Program-made: the position numbers and the translations under genes
Notes under the pieces: model-generated
Seen by the model: the letters and a program-made list of their open reading frames with translations, nothing else
The model's database searches: none
Told to the model about the DNA's origin: nothing
In this document: piece after piece, positions 27,512 to 35,675 of the stretch
Layout of the letters: every line of letters starts with the position of its first letter
Numbering within the stretch: the stretch's first letter is position 1
Source of the DNA: Lachnospiraceae bacterium
Lineage (GTDB): Bacteria; Bacillota; Clostridia; Lachnospirales; Lachnospiraceae
NCBI GenBank assembly: GCA_022647575.1
Contig: JALCKY010000005.1
Location: forward strand, 184,370 to 248,369
Direction: 5' to 3'
DNA length: 64,000 nt

Positions 27512-28399
27512 ATGCAAAACGATATTACGGAAAAAGTAACCAATATGGAAATGCATCACACGGCAGATGCCATGGCCGGTTTCATAGACAGCCTGCAAAT
27601 TAATGTTCAGGGACAGGGTATCATCTGCAGATCTGAGCTGAAAGTCCTTGCTGATTTTCTGGTGTCCTCTTTTCTTCTGATCAGCATCCTGGAAGGTGAA
27701 ATCGAAGTTCACCATCAAGAAAAATGTGACTGCTGCACACCGGGTACAATGTACCTCTTCGTCCCTTTTCAGTCCTATACTGCCTGCAGCGTCGGAAAAG
27801 ATGATTTGAAATTTATCTACCTCAATTTTGATGTCTATCCTTTTGCCCAAAGGAACAGCATAGAAAAAGTATTGCTGAAAGGAAACGGAAGCTGTCTGGA
27901 TGCAAAACAATTCCGCAGCATGGCCGGTACACTAACCGCACTCTGCCGCCCTGAAAATAAAATAAAAGCCGGGAGTGAAACTCTCCTGCGGCTTTACATC
28001 GATTCGCTGCTGATTTATATTCTTCGTGACCGTCTCGTTTATTTCAAAGATATCAACGTCCTGATACCTGACGCAGGCTCCATAAACCTGGTCAACAAAG
28101 CAGTAATCTATACGGAAAATCATCTTTCCGACAGAATGGAAATTGTCCCTATCGCAAAAGCAATCGGTGTAAGCAAATCAACCTTATACAATGCCTTTAT
28201 TGATACAGTGTCCGTGTCCCCTTCAAAATTCCTGACAAGGTATAAAATGAAGAAAGCTACGCAGATGCTTCAGGATCAGATGCCGATGAAGGAAATAGCA
28301 GACATCCTCGGCTATTCCTCCATCTCTCATTTCAGCAACACCTTTAAAGAAGTGATGGGCCTATCTCCTTCTAAATGGAAAAGATACCGATCCAGATAA
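27512..28399 (+). CDS. AraC-family transcriptional regulator
   Basis: 295 residues from ATG 27512, selected for CAGGGAG upstream; TTG 27482 would add ten residues. An N-terminal cupin-like sensing region (GEIEVHHQEK, CTPGTMYLFVPFQ) and a C-terminal AraC DNA-binding domain (VPIAKAIGVSKSTLYNAF; IADILGYSSISHFSNTFKEV). It is divergent from the ferredoxin/FMN-binding gene, which it probably controls through the direct repeats between them. Confidence 0.9.
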   Translation: MQNDITEKVTNMEMHHTADAMAGFIDSLQINVQGQGIICRSELKVLADFLVSSFLLISILEGEIEVHHQEKCDCCTPGTMYLFVPFQSYTACSVGKDDLKFIYLNFDVYPFAQRNSIEKVLLKGNGSCLDAKQFRSMAGTLTALCRPENKIKAGSETLLRLYIDSLLIYILRDRLVYFKDINVLIPDAGSINLVNKAVIYTENHLSDRMEIVPIAKAIGVSKSTLYNAFIDTVSVSPSKFLTRYKMKKATQMLQDQMPMKEIADILGYSSISHFSNTFKEVMGLSPSKWKRYRSR

Positions 28400-28454
28400 A
28401 GCGGTCTCATTTGACCAGAGAAAGAGGAAGTCGAACACCATTTATTGAATGATT

Positions 28455-28961
28455 TTACAGTGCGTACCGTAATTGATAATATTCATACAGGGCAAATGCT
28501 GCATTGCCCGGCGCTTTCGGGAACAGATATTTCGGCACCTCTTCTGCCGGCACCCATGATGCCGAATCAACTTCTTCAGAAAGACGGAATTCACATTTTT
28601 TCACCCTGGCAATGAATCCTATCATCAGCATTTCCCTGGTCCCGAACCAGTATGTTCCGACCAGCTCCGGCTTTTCAACAGGTATGCCCAGTTCTTCCCT
28701 GACTTCACGGATTGCTGCGTCTTCCGCACTTTCACCGGGAGACATATATCCGGAAACAAGGGAAGAATACCGGTCCGACAGATATTCCTGCCGGAGAAGG
28801 GCGATCTCATGCTGTTCATCCGCCACAAGGATGATGACGCATGTTGAGAACGAATCGAACCAGTATCTCCCGCAGTTTTCGCAGTAAGGTACCTTCCCGT
28901 CATCCCCCGCATTTTTTTCCTCAAGTTTCCTCCCGCACACCGGGCAATAAACATAGTGCAT
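28455..28961 (-). CDS. Nudix hydrolase with zinc ribbon (NudC-like)
   Basis: 168 residues: an N-terminal zinc ribbon (CPVCGRK ... CENCGRYWF) and a Nudix domain whose box (GYMSPGESAEDAAIREVREE, then LGI) matches GX5EX7REUXEEXGU. This is the C-terminal two-thirds of an NADH pyrophosphatase; the N-terminal NudC domain is absent. It may hydrolyse NAD(H) or another nucleotide diphosphate. Single gene, head to head with the HxlR-type gene. Confidence 0.88.
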   Translation of the reverse strand: MHYVYCPVCGRKLEEKNAGDDGKVPYCENCGRYWFDSFSTCVIILVADEQHEIALLRQEYLSDRYSSLVSGYMSPGESAEDAAIREVREELGIPVEKPELVGTYWFGTREMLMIGFIARVKKCEFRLSEEVDSASWVPAEEVPKYLFPKAPGNAAFALYEYYQLRYAL

Positions 28962-29033
28962 TCATATCCTCCTCGCCCTATAATATAAAAGGCAGTTTAT
29001 TTATAGGCATATTATTTCAAAAGGAGATTTCCC

Positions 29034-29402
29034 ATGCAGAAAGAAGTCACCTATAAAATCGGCAAGCCTGAAGATAATGTCGATAAGGCAGGCTGCCCTA
29101 TCCTATATGCTCTCGGGATTGTCGGATCTAAATGGAAGCTCCCGATTCTCTGGCACCTGTTTGACCAGGAAACCACCCGTTATAATGAGCTTAAACGAAG
29201 CGTACCCGGAATCACCAATATCATGCTGACAAAATCATTAAAGGAGCTGGAAGAAGACAATCTTGTTAAACGGAAGCAGTTCGATTCCGCATCTCCGCAT
29301 GTCGAATATTCCCTGACCGAACGGGGAAAGGCCCTTCTGCCCACCCTCAACGATCTGTATAAATGGGGACAGGAACAAATGAATCTCAGCAGCGTAAAAT
29401 AA
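29034..29402 (+). CDS. HxlR-family transcriptional regulator
   Basis: 122 residues with a winged helix in the HxlR arrangement: GCPILYALGIVGSKWKLPIL, where the Cys is the usual redox- or aldehyde-sensing position, then RYNELKRSVPGITNIMLTKS. ATG 29034 follows AAAAGGAGATTTCCC. The 3' end overlaps the convergent nitroreductase gene by 17 bases. HxlR genes often control a neighbouring nitroreductase, which fits here. Confidence 0.92.
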   Translation: MQKEVTYKIGKPEDNVDKAGCPILYALGIVGSKWKLPILWHLFDQETTRYNELKRSVPGITNIMLTKSLKELEEDNLVKRKQFDSASPHVEYSLTERGKALLPTLNDLYKWGQEQMNLSSVK

Positions 29403-30036
29403 GATAGTTTTCAGGTTCCAGCCGTCCGGACCGGAAACTGTTCATCGGATGGTTCGTAGGATAGCCGAGCCCGATCCCCATGGAGATCATCTCATTATCC
29501 GGGATGCTTAATTCTTTCCGGAGGACATCCGGATACATGACATAAGCGTATGCCGGAATGGAATCTACGCCATGATCCTTCGCGGCTAAAAGCAGCATCT
29601 GACCGAATGCCCCCAAATCATAGACGGACCACTGGGAAGCATTCTTCGGAAGCGTAAGATATACGACCGCCGACGCCTTGAAGAGTTCACCCTGTCCTTT
29701 TCTGAAATCTGTCAGTTCCGGATCCTTCGTGCAGTCGATAAGCTTTCTGTTGAATTCCGCCATATTTTCCTGCGACTGCCTGCTGAAGTCAATGCGGTGC
29801 TGAGTCGGCATGTCCGGATTCCCTTTCACTTTGGAATCTGCCCTGTCGCTGAAAATGCGTCTGATTGTTTTCAGTGATTCACCATAAGCGATGTACACCT
29901 TCCACGGCTGACTGTTTTCCCAGGAGGGCGTCCTTCCTGCTTCACGTACGATTTCGCGCAGTGTATCTTCCGGAACTGCATCCGGGCAAAATTCCCTTAC
30001 TGAATGGCGCGCATATAAGACATCTTTGAATTCCAT
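29386..30036 (-). CDS. Nitroreductase family protein
   Basis: 216 residues from ATG 30036 (AAAGGAGAAAAGCC in front). The N-terminus FKDVLYARHSVREF gives the FMN-phosphate-binding Arg and Ser, PSWENSQPWKVYIA the second FMN contact, and SMGIGLGYPTNHPMN the C-terminal motif. A cytosolic FMN-dependent NAD(P)H reductase acting on nitroaromatics or quinones. Convergent with the HxlR regulator. Confidence 0.92.
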   Translation of the reverse strand: MEFKDVLYARHSVREFCPDAVPEDTLREIVREAGRTPSWENSQPWKVYIAYGESLKTIRRIFSDRADSKVKGNPDMPTQHRIDFSRQSQENMAEFNRKLIDCTKDPELTDFRKGQGELFKASAVVYLTLPKNASQWSVYDLGAFGQMLLLAAKDHGVDSIPAYAYVMYPDVLRKELSIPDNEMISMGIGLGYPTNHPMNSFRSGRLEPENYLILRC

Positions 30037-30235
30037 GGCTTTTCTCCTTTTCATTATGCATTGAAGCATTCATATAACTCCTTCGCAGTACCAATTCTAT
30101 TTCGCTGAATCTGGACCGGAGTCAGATATCTTTCCTATTGTTTGATTATATTTCCCCTTGCGGAACTGCACAAGAACGCACATTTTTCTGCCTTAGTCAG
30201 GGCTGCCGCAAAGGCGGAACCGACCGGAATTCATA

Positions 30236-30560
30236 TGATGGGGTACATTCCCATCATAAATGCCGCTTCACAATCGAAGCGGTATTGAACGATTCCATCA
30301 TTGTTGTTTAATGACTCCCTTATTAAGAGGCGAACTACAACAAGAAAACCGGAATTTGCCTGTTTTAAAATGCAAAATCCGGTTCGTTCATCTTGACAGG
30401 GGAAGATGGAGTCGAACCCCCATTGACAGTTTTGGAGGACGTGGACTACCCCCGGTAAAAGCCGCGCAGATTCAACACATTTTTGCAAAACCGCGATTAA
30501 GCCAATGGGTTAGCCAATAGCAAAATATGGATCATTTTGGTCAGATTCGTTATTTTGCAT
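30236..30560. repeat. Repeat B: hairpins, core and R1 arm
   Basis: Starts with two perfect small hairpins (ATGATGGG/CCCATCAT at 30236-30258 and CCGCTTC/GAAGCGG nearby), then the core: hairpin from 30347 and the T-arm-like segment (GAGTCGAACCCCCATTGA). The R1 arm follows: GGAGGACGTGGACTACCCCC, then AAGCCAATGGGTTAGCCAAT with paired AGCCAAT motifs, ending near TTATTTTGCATAA. No L arm lies to its left. It marks the left edge of AbiE cassette 1. The remainder of 30037-30630 holds no gene. Confidence 0.8.
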
Positions 30561-30630
30561 AATATCGATATGAACATACTTTACTACATGATTATTTTTT
30601 TATTCTTCAAAACCACTGAATATTAATGTT

Positions 30631-30813
30631 TCATCTGTGCCCTGCTTTTCTCTTATGCTTCAAGACCATCATGCGAATGGCTTCTTCGTATGAAATTTCC
30701 TTCTTAAGGCACTTCTCCATCAGTTTTTTATTTTCATCAGAAAGAAGCATCCCTTCCATCTTCATGGATGCCTCCGTATCGCTGATCATTTGTTCATTAG
30801 TCATTTCTCTCAT
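30631..30813 (-). CDS. Small antitoxin-like protein (VbhA family-like)
   Basis: 60 residues with the pattern of VbhA-type antitoxins, which normally inhibit Fic toxins: ASMKMEGMLLSDENKKL followed by KKEISYEEAIRMMVLKH. Its start overlaps the end of the AbiEii gene by 17 bases, so it is the third gene of the operon. There is no Fic gene in the window. It could be a second antitoxin of the AbiE system or an orphan. ATG 30804 is an alternative start. The family call rests on pattern recognition of a short protein. Confidence 0.6.
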   Translation of the reverse strand: MREMTNEQMISDTEASMKMEGMLLSDENKKLMEKCLKKEISYEEAIRMMVLKHKRKAGHR

Positions 30814-31729
30814 CTGAATTCATTCCTTGTGCTGGCAATTCCCATGTAACTTTCCCAGATGACCAATGTTCATGGAAATCATTTTCTTCAATGACCGCTG
30901 TATACGGTTTACAGAGGAATATTCCAATTGTATCAATCGCTGTTCCCAAGTCAGCATCTCCTGCAATCTTTCTTGAAAATGCTTTCCACTTCTTCTGCAT
31001 GCCTTCGTCCTTCTTGAATGTCATAATCCGTTCAAATTGTTCCGCTGTAAAATTCCGGTTTCGATTATGAAAAGTCCTGCGTATTGCTTCTGTCAGTATT
31101 TTCCCATCAAAATCGAATTTATTTGCCAAATAATACAGATCGTAATAGTCTTTCATCCTGCTGGAGAATTCCATAAGGTCAAGTATTGCATCCAGTTTTT
31201 CGGTAACGGTTGTTTCAACAGAATAAGTGTTAATATAAGGTGCAGCAAAGTCCGGCAGCTGTGTAGGGATTCTCCTTTTAACCTGTTTTGGTACGATAAT
31301 ATCCCCTACCCCGAAATCAATTGAAATCGGTGTCCTCGTATTTTTTATCCGGGCGATTAAAGAAATTCCGACTCCTGCATACTTCTTATTGACGGCAATC
31401 TGTTCCGCATTCTTTATTTCAAATGAAATAAATGTGTTGCCCGTATCAACAGGGATGATTTCTTCCAGCATTTCACGAAGATGTTCAGGCGTTCCCGGCT
31501 GCCTCTTCAGTAGAAAATCGACGTCGACCGTCACACGGCTGTCATAATCCGTAATGGAATAAAGGAACAGGCCCCCTTTTAAGACAAGATTATCCGCATA
31601 CTGCGATTTTTCCACGCGGCGTAAAAATTCTTCCTGGCAAAAAAGCTGCAGGCACAGCTGATAACTTCTGCCGCTTTCAGCCGCCTTGTTTTTCAGTCTC
31701 GCCAATACCGAAGCACCGCAATCAGCCAT
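30797..31729 (-). CDS. abiEii: AbiEii/AbiGii nucleotidyltransferase toxin (module 1)
   Basis: 310 residues. The nucleotidyltransferase motif is clear: LKGG (Lys51-Gly53) and Asp69/Asp71 in RVTVDVDFLL, then a second core element ISIDFGVGDIIVP and a C-terminal helical region with KLDAILDLMEFSSRMKDYYD. AbiEii enzymes are toxins neutralised by AbiEi, in some cases by modifying tRNA acceptor ends, and cause abortive infection of phage-infected cells. It overlaps abiEi by eight bases and the small VbhA-like gene by 17. Confidence 0.92.
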   Translation of the reverse strand: MADCGASVLARLKNKAAESGRSYQLCLQLFCQEEFLRRVEKSQYADNLVLKGGLFLYSITDYDSRVTVDVDFLLKRQPGTPEHLREMLEEIIPVDTGNTFISFEIKNAEQIAVNKKYAGVGISLIARIKNTRTPISIDFGVGDIIVPKQVKRRIPTQLPDFAAPYINTYSVETTVTEKLDAILDLMEFSSRMKDYYDLYYLANKFDFDGKILTEAIRRTFHNRNRNFTAEQFERIMTFKKDEGMQKKWKAFSRKIAGDADLGTAIDTIGIFLCKPYTAVIEENDFHEHWSSGKVTWELPAQGMNSDERND

Positions 31730-32330
31730 TCAGGATTACCTCCATCAGATCATTTACTCTCTTCGTCAGTTTCATCTCTTCCGTATACTTCGAAAGATTA
31801 TAAAGATTCTTTTTTTCGTCGGCTGCATATGCATGGACTGCCTTGTTAAATATTTCGGCATCCAGCTTCGTGCGGTATTTGAAGCAATCACAAAGCGTAC
31901 GTTCCCTGTCATAAACAGGAAGTTCAACAGCGTTGAATACATCTTTCGTTTTTCCGATATTGATCTGTTCATCAGGGATATAATATATTTTCATTTGAAT
32001 CCTGTCTATCTTCAGCCTGCTTCGCGATATTGTCCTTGGAACGGCCACATTCCAGATACGCGGCATAAAGTCACTGTAGCCATAATGAAAAAGAGCAGAC
32101 TCCACACAAATGATGCCTTCAGGCAGAAGAAGAGAAAGAATCTTTTCATCAGAAATGTCTGCATCACCGGCAAGCATATAATAGCTATGGCGGATTCGTT
32201 CCAAAAATCCCTCATCGCACAGGCGGCACACCTCATATCTGGCCAGACCGGCTTCCTCAAATTCAGATGTCTTTACAATACCGCCAGATACTTTAATGAT
32301 TTTTTTTACAAGTTCCCGCTTTGTCATCAT
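31722..32330 (-). CDS. abiEi: AbiEi antitoxin/repressor (module 1)
   Basis: 202 residues from ATG 32330 (a TTG at 32336 is also possible; no strong ribosome site). N-terminal winged helix (VSGGIVKTSEFEEAGLARYE), then the AbiEi_4-like C-terminal domain (VYDRERTLCDCFKY). AbiEi antitoxins act by repressing the operon, binding inverted repeats at the promoter; such repeats are present just upstream. First gene of the operon abiEi-abiEii-small ORF. Confidence 0.9.
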   Translation of the reverse strand: MMTKRELVKKIIKVSGGIVKTSEFEEAGLARYEVCRLCDEGFLERIRHSYYMLAGDADISDEKILSLLLPEGIICVESALFHYGYSDFMPRIWNVAVPRTISRSRLKIDRIQMKIYYIPDEQINIGKTKDVFNAVELPVYDRERTLCDCFKYRTKLDAEIFNKAVHAYAADEKKNLYNLSKYTEEMKLTKRVNDLMEVILNG

Positions 32331-32360
32331 TTTCAACTTTCAATACACAGAATTATTTTT

Positions 32361-32404
32361 TTGTGTTTTAATTGTAGTATATCCTGTTCTATTGTAAAAC
32401 ACAA
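32361..32404 (-). promoter_or_regulatory. AbiE module 1 promoter and AbiEi operator
   Basis: On the minus strand TTGTGT (32399-32404) and TATACT (32376-32381) are spaced by 17 bases, a good sigma-A promoter. The nine-base inverted repeat TTGTGTTTT/AAAACACAA (32361-32369 and 32396-32404) covers the -35 box with one arm and the transcription start with the other, exactly where AbiEi would repress. Confidence 0.75.
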
Positions 32405-32453
32405 TATTCTTTTTTTTTAGTTCAACGCATTGGCGCTTTTCTCTTTTTGTCTT

Positions 32454-32822
32454 GTTTCACAAATTCATACAGAATCTAGCCAACAATTAGCCAAAACCAA
32501 CTGGCTATCTCCGGCTATCCGCGGTACATTTTGACAATATCTGGCAGTTCAACTTCGCAGCGGCCGATATTTTTATTTCTCGACAACCTGCATAGATACA
32601 AATAAAACCGGATTCTGCCTCATTTCAAAGGCAAAATCCGGTTCGTTAATCTTGACCGGGGGAAGAGGGAGTCGAACCCCCATTGACGGTTTGACCCCAA
32701 GGGCCCATAGTGGAGGTCGCAAGTTAGCCCCGGAAAAAGCGCGGAAAATCAAGTTATTTTGACAAAGCATCTGCTGTGGGCGAAATCTTTTCGGTGGGCA
32801 AATTCGTCATTTTACACAATAT
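32454..32822. repeat. Repeat C: L arm, core and R2 arm
   Basis: The L arm (from 32454; TAGCCAACAATTAGCCAAAA, then ACTGGCTAT and GCGGTACATTTTG) leads into the core hairpin (AACCGGATT at 32606) and T-arm-like segment. After the core comes the R2 arm (GGAGGTCGCAAGT, CCCCGGAAAAAG), which differs from R1 and carries an extra 18 or so bases (GACCCCAAGGGCCCATAG). It closes AbiE cassette 1 on the right. On the minus strand the hairpin is followed by T-rich sequence and could terminate transcription. The rest of 32337-32971 has no gene. Confidence 0.8.
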
Positions 32823-32971
32823 AAAATATAGATGATTCTTTGTGGCAGATGCCTTTCTATTCGTTCAACTATATTACAGAATATGATTTATATGCAAGCA
32901 ATTCTCCAGGTCTGCATCTCAGGGGACTCAGCGCAGTTTCACCATTACGGATACAATGATTCTGTCAGTTG

Positions 32972-35653
32972 TCATGACATAGACATGCTTCCTGATTTTG
33001 TTTCCTCCGCATGACGCAGAATTTCCATTTTCTCAATGTGAAGGCCTCCTTCACTAAAATAAAGGCCGAGCTTTCCTTTTCCCGCATCGTTTTTCGGAAA
33101 ATGAACCTCTCCTGTTTTTTCTTCTTTGCCATGAAAAGAGACTGTCTCAAGATGCCTTGAATTCCAGTAAAAAGAGAATGGAACCTGCGCCATTTCGGAT
33201 TGACTGCAGCTTATTTTCCATAAAAGATCATACTGTGCGGATTTCTGGAAATCCAATTCAAAAAGGACCATCGTTCCTTTTTCGATTTTATCTGTATCGA
33301 TATCAAGCGAAACCGAATCCGTGTCTATAGATACTTTTCGAATGTCCCTGTCTTCCGCTTCACAGGACGGTTCATGCAGTACTTCCAGTTTTTCTGCCGG
33401 ATGAACATCAGAGGAAGCAGGCAGGCACCGGATCAGTTCACAGATATTTTTGGCGCTTCGGAGCAGTTCTGCACGGGTCAGCGTATTATCCCGAAGAGCC
33501 TGTGCCGCATTGCCTGTCTTATCCGTCGAAGCGTCTGTAGTCACCATATAGATATCGTTCTGGGCACGAAGCATAGCCGCATTGTCATCAGGGGATGCAT
33601 CTTTTCCTATTTCATTCATCTTGGCCCACCAGTCTGTCATGACCATTCCGGAGAACCCCCACTCCTCCCGCAGAATGTCTGTCAGCAATTCCTTGTTCGA
33701 GGCAGACCAGATTCCATTAACCGGATTATACGAAGTCATCAGGCATTTTGCCCCGCCTTGCTTTACAGCAATTTCAAATGGTTTCAGGTAGATTTCCCGC
33801 AATGTTCGCTGCGAAACGACAGCATTCACCTCATTCCTGTTATGCTCCTGGTTATTGCATGCAAAATGCTTGAGTGTTCCTGAAACACCATTTACTGCGA
33901 GACCCTTAATTATGCAGGAAGCCATAGTGCCGCTCAAAAATGGATCCTCAGAAAAATATTCAAAATTTCTTCCACACAGAGGATGTCTTTGAATATTCGT
34001 GCCCGGGCCCAGGAGCACATCAACTCTGTTCTTTATCATTTCCATGCCGAGCATTTCATAAAGGGATTTGACAAGCTCCGGATCAAACGTACAGGCAAGT
34101 GAAGTCCCACAGGGAAGACTAAAAGCCATTGCGCCGCTGTCCATGCGGATTCCCGAAGGCCCGTCAGCGCAGCAGCAGATTGGGATTCCGTAAGCTGACA
34201 GTTCCTTTGTGATTCCGCCGAAGACGGCTGCCGTTCCCGGCGTTCCCTTCGGAGAGCACATCCCCTCCCCATACGTCAACAGCAGGAGTTCTTCATTTGA
34301 CAGCTGATTCAGGAACATTTCCGGACTGACTGCACGGTGCATGACATCCTGCCAGATATATCTCCTTTTCCTCGCAAGGCACTCTCCATGTGCCATCCCT
34401 TCTGCCGGCGCCAGCTGTTTTCTTTCTGAAGCATCCTGTGCTTCTTCTGTCTTTTCGAAAACCTGAAGGCAGGATGCCTTCCAAAAAGCTGTCTGCTCTG
34501 CACTTCTGACATCAAATCCTGCATAGAATTCATAAGTCCCCGGTTCCAGCACCCAACAGCCGGGATGTCCTGTTTTCCCCATATCATCATAAGAGGCAAA
34601 TGAATCTGCTAAGATATGAAAACTGATAACGCAGGTTTCGCCCTGTTTCAAAAATGGAGTCTTTTTGAAAGCAATCAGATTTCTAAACGGTTTATCCAGT
34701 TTTCCCTGCGGAGGGCAGACATACAGCTGCAATACCTCCCGCCCGGGTATTTCACCGGTATTCTCTACGCACAGATCCAGATTGATTTCCCGGCTGCTGC
34801 ATTCGCTTTTGGTGAGTCTCCAGGAAAAATTGCTGTAAGACATTCCGTAACCGAACGGATATCGCACCTGTTTTTTCGCAAAAGTTTCAAAATACCGGTA
34901 GCCGACATAAATTCCCTCTTCATAGATATTCTCAGTATCACCGCCGAAATTCTTATCTGACGGATAATCCGTCAGGCTGTATGCAATCGTATCCGTAAGT
35001 TTTCCGCACGGGTTCATTGCTCCGCTCAAAACATCTGCGGCTGCATTGCCTGTCTCGCATCCTCCCTGCCATAAATAAAGAACAGCATCCGGACATACAG
35101 AATCCATCCAGTTCATATCGATGACGCTGCCGGTATTCAGCACAACAGCCATACGTCGAAAGGCACTCCTTACGGTATGAAGCATCTTCATTTCGTCATC
35201 TGTCAGATAATAGCTTCCCGCACATGCCGCATAATCCTTGTCTTCCCCGGCGGTACGTCCGATTACTGCAATTCCGATATCTGCATGTTCGGCAGCTTCC
35301 TCTGCATCTTCTGCAGCCAATGGCATTTCTGCCTGCATCCATGGTTCCCCTGCCCATCCATTTCCTTTTTCCGGCGGATTGGCTGCTGTCCAAGCCAGAT
35401 ATTTCCGGGCAATCGGTTCATAAACCTTTCTCTGTTTTTTCAGTCCCTCCAAGATTGATATCCGATACGGTGCATGAACCATTCCGCCGGATCCCGTTCC
35501 GCAGGTATAGGTATCTGTCTGTACTCTGCCGAATAATGCCGCCGTCTCAGACGGCAGAATCGGAAGCGTCCGGTTTTTATTTTCCAGCAATACGCATCCT
35601 TCTGCTGCGCAGCGGCGTTCAAGAAGTGCGTATTCACGATAATCAAGTTTCAA
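32972..35653 (-). CDS. GH3 beta-glucosidase with permuted domain order
   Basis: 894 residues from TTG 35653, chosen for AGGAGGAG seven bases upstream and because the reading before it is not GH3-like. The C-terminal GH3 parts come first: sandwich domain (about 20-250, IAVIGRTAGEDKDYA) and fibronectin-III-like domain (about 270-370). A linker and then the TIM barrel (about 440-760) with LLGPGTNIQRHPLCGRN, KHFACNNQEHN, and nucleophile Asp674 in MVMTDWWAK follow. The last 120 residues form an extra beta domain. This reversed order is known from ruminal Butyrivibrio and Ruminococcus beta-glucosidases. Cytosolic; it should hydrolyse short beta-gluco-oligosaccharides. It is the last gene of the second glycan locus. 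Confidence 0.9.
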   Translation of the reverse strand: MKLDYREYALLERRCAAEGCVLLENKNRTLPILPSETAALFGRVQTDTYTCGTGSGGMVHAPYRISILEGLKKQRKVYEPIARKYLAWTAANPPEKGNGWAGEPWMQAEMPLAAEDAEEAAEHADIGIAVIGRTAGEDKDYAACAGSYYLTDDEMKMLHTVRSAFRRMAVVLNTGSVIDMNWMDSVCPDAVLYLWQGGCETGNAAADVLSGAMNPCGKLTDTIAYSLTDYPSDKNFGGDTENIYEEGIYVGYRYFETFAKKQVRYPFGYGMSYSNFSWRLTKSECSSREINLDLCVENTGEIPGREVLQLYVCPPQGKLDKPFRNLIAFKKTPFLKQGETCVISFHILADSFASYDDMGKTGHPGCWVLEPGTYEFYAGFDVRSAEQTAFWKASCLQVFEKTEEAQDASERKQLAPAEGMAHGECLARKRRYIWQDVMHRAVSPEMFLNQLSNEELLLLTYGEGMCSPKGTPGTAAVFGGITKELSAYGIPICCCADGPSGIRMDSGAMAFSLPCGTSLACTFDPELVKSLYEMLGMEMIKNRVDVLLGPGTNIQRHPLCGRNFEYFSEDPFLSGTMASCIIKGLAVNGVSGTLKHFACNNQEHNRNEVNAVVSQRTLREIYLKPFEIAVKQGGAKCLMTSYNPVNGIWSASNKELLTDILREEWGFSGMVMTDWWAKMNEIGKDASPDDNAAMLRAQNDIYMVTTDASTDKTGNAAQALRDNTLTRAELLRSAKNICELIRCLPASSDVHPAEKLEVLHEPSCEAEDRDIRKVSIDTDSVSLDIDTDKIEKGTMVLFELDFQKSAQYDLLWKISCSQSEMAQVPFSFYWNSRHLETVSFHGKEEKTGEVHFPKNDAGKGKLGLYFSEGGLHIEKMEILRHAEETKSGSMSMS

Positions 35654-35675
35654 ATGAAGACTCCTCCTATGGCCG

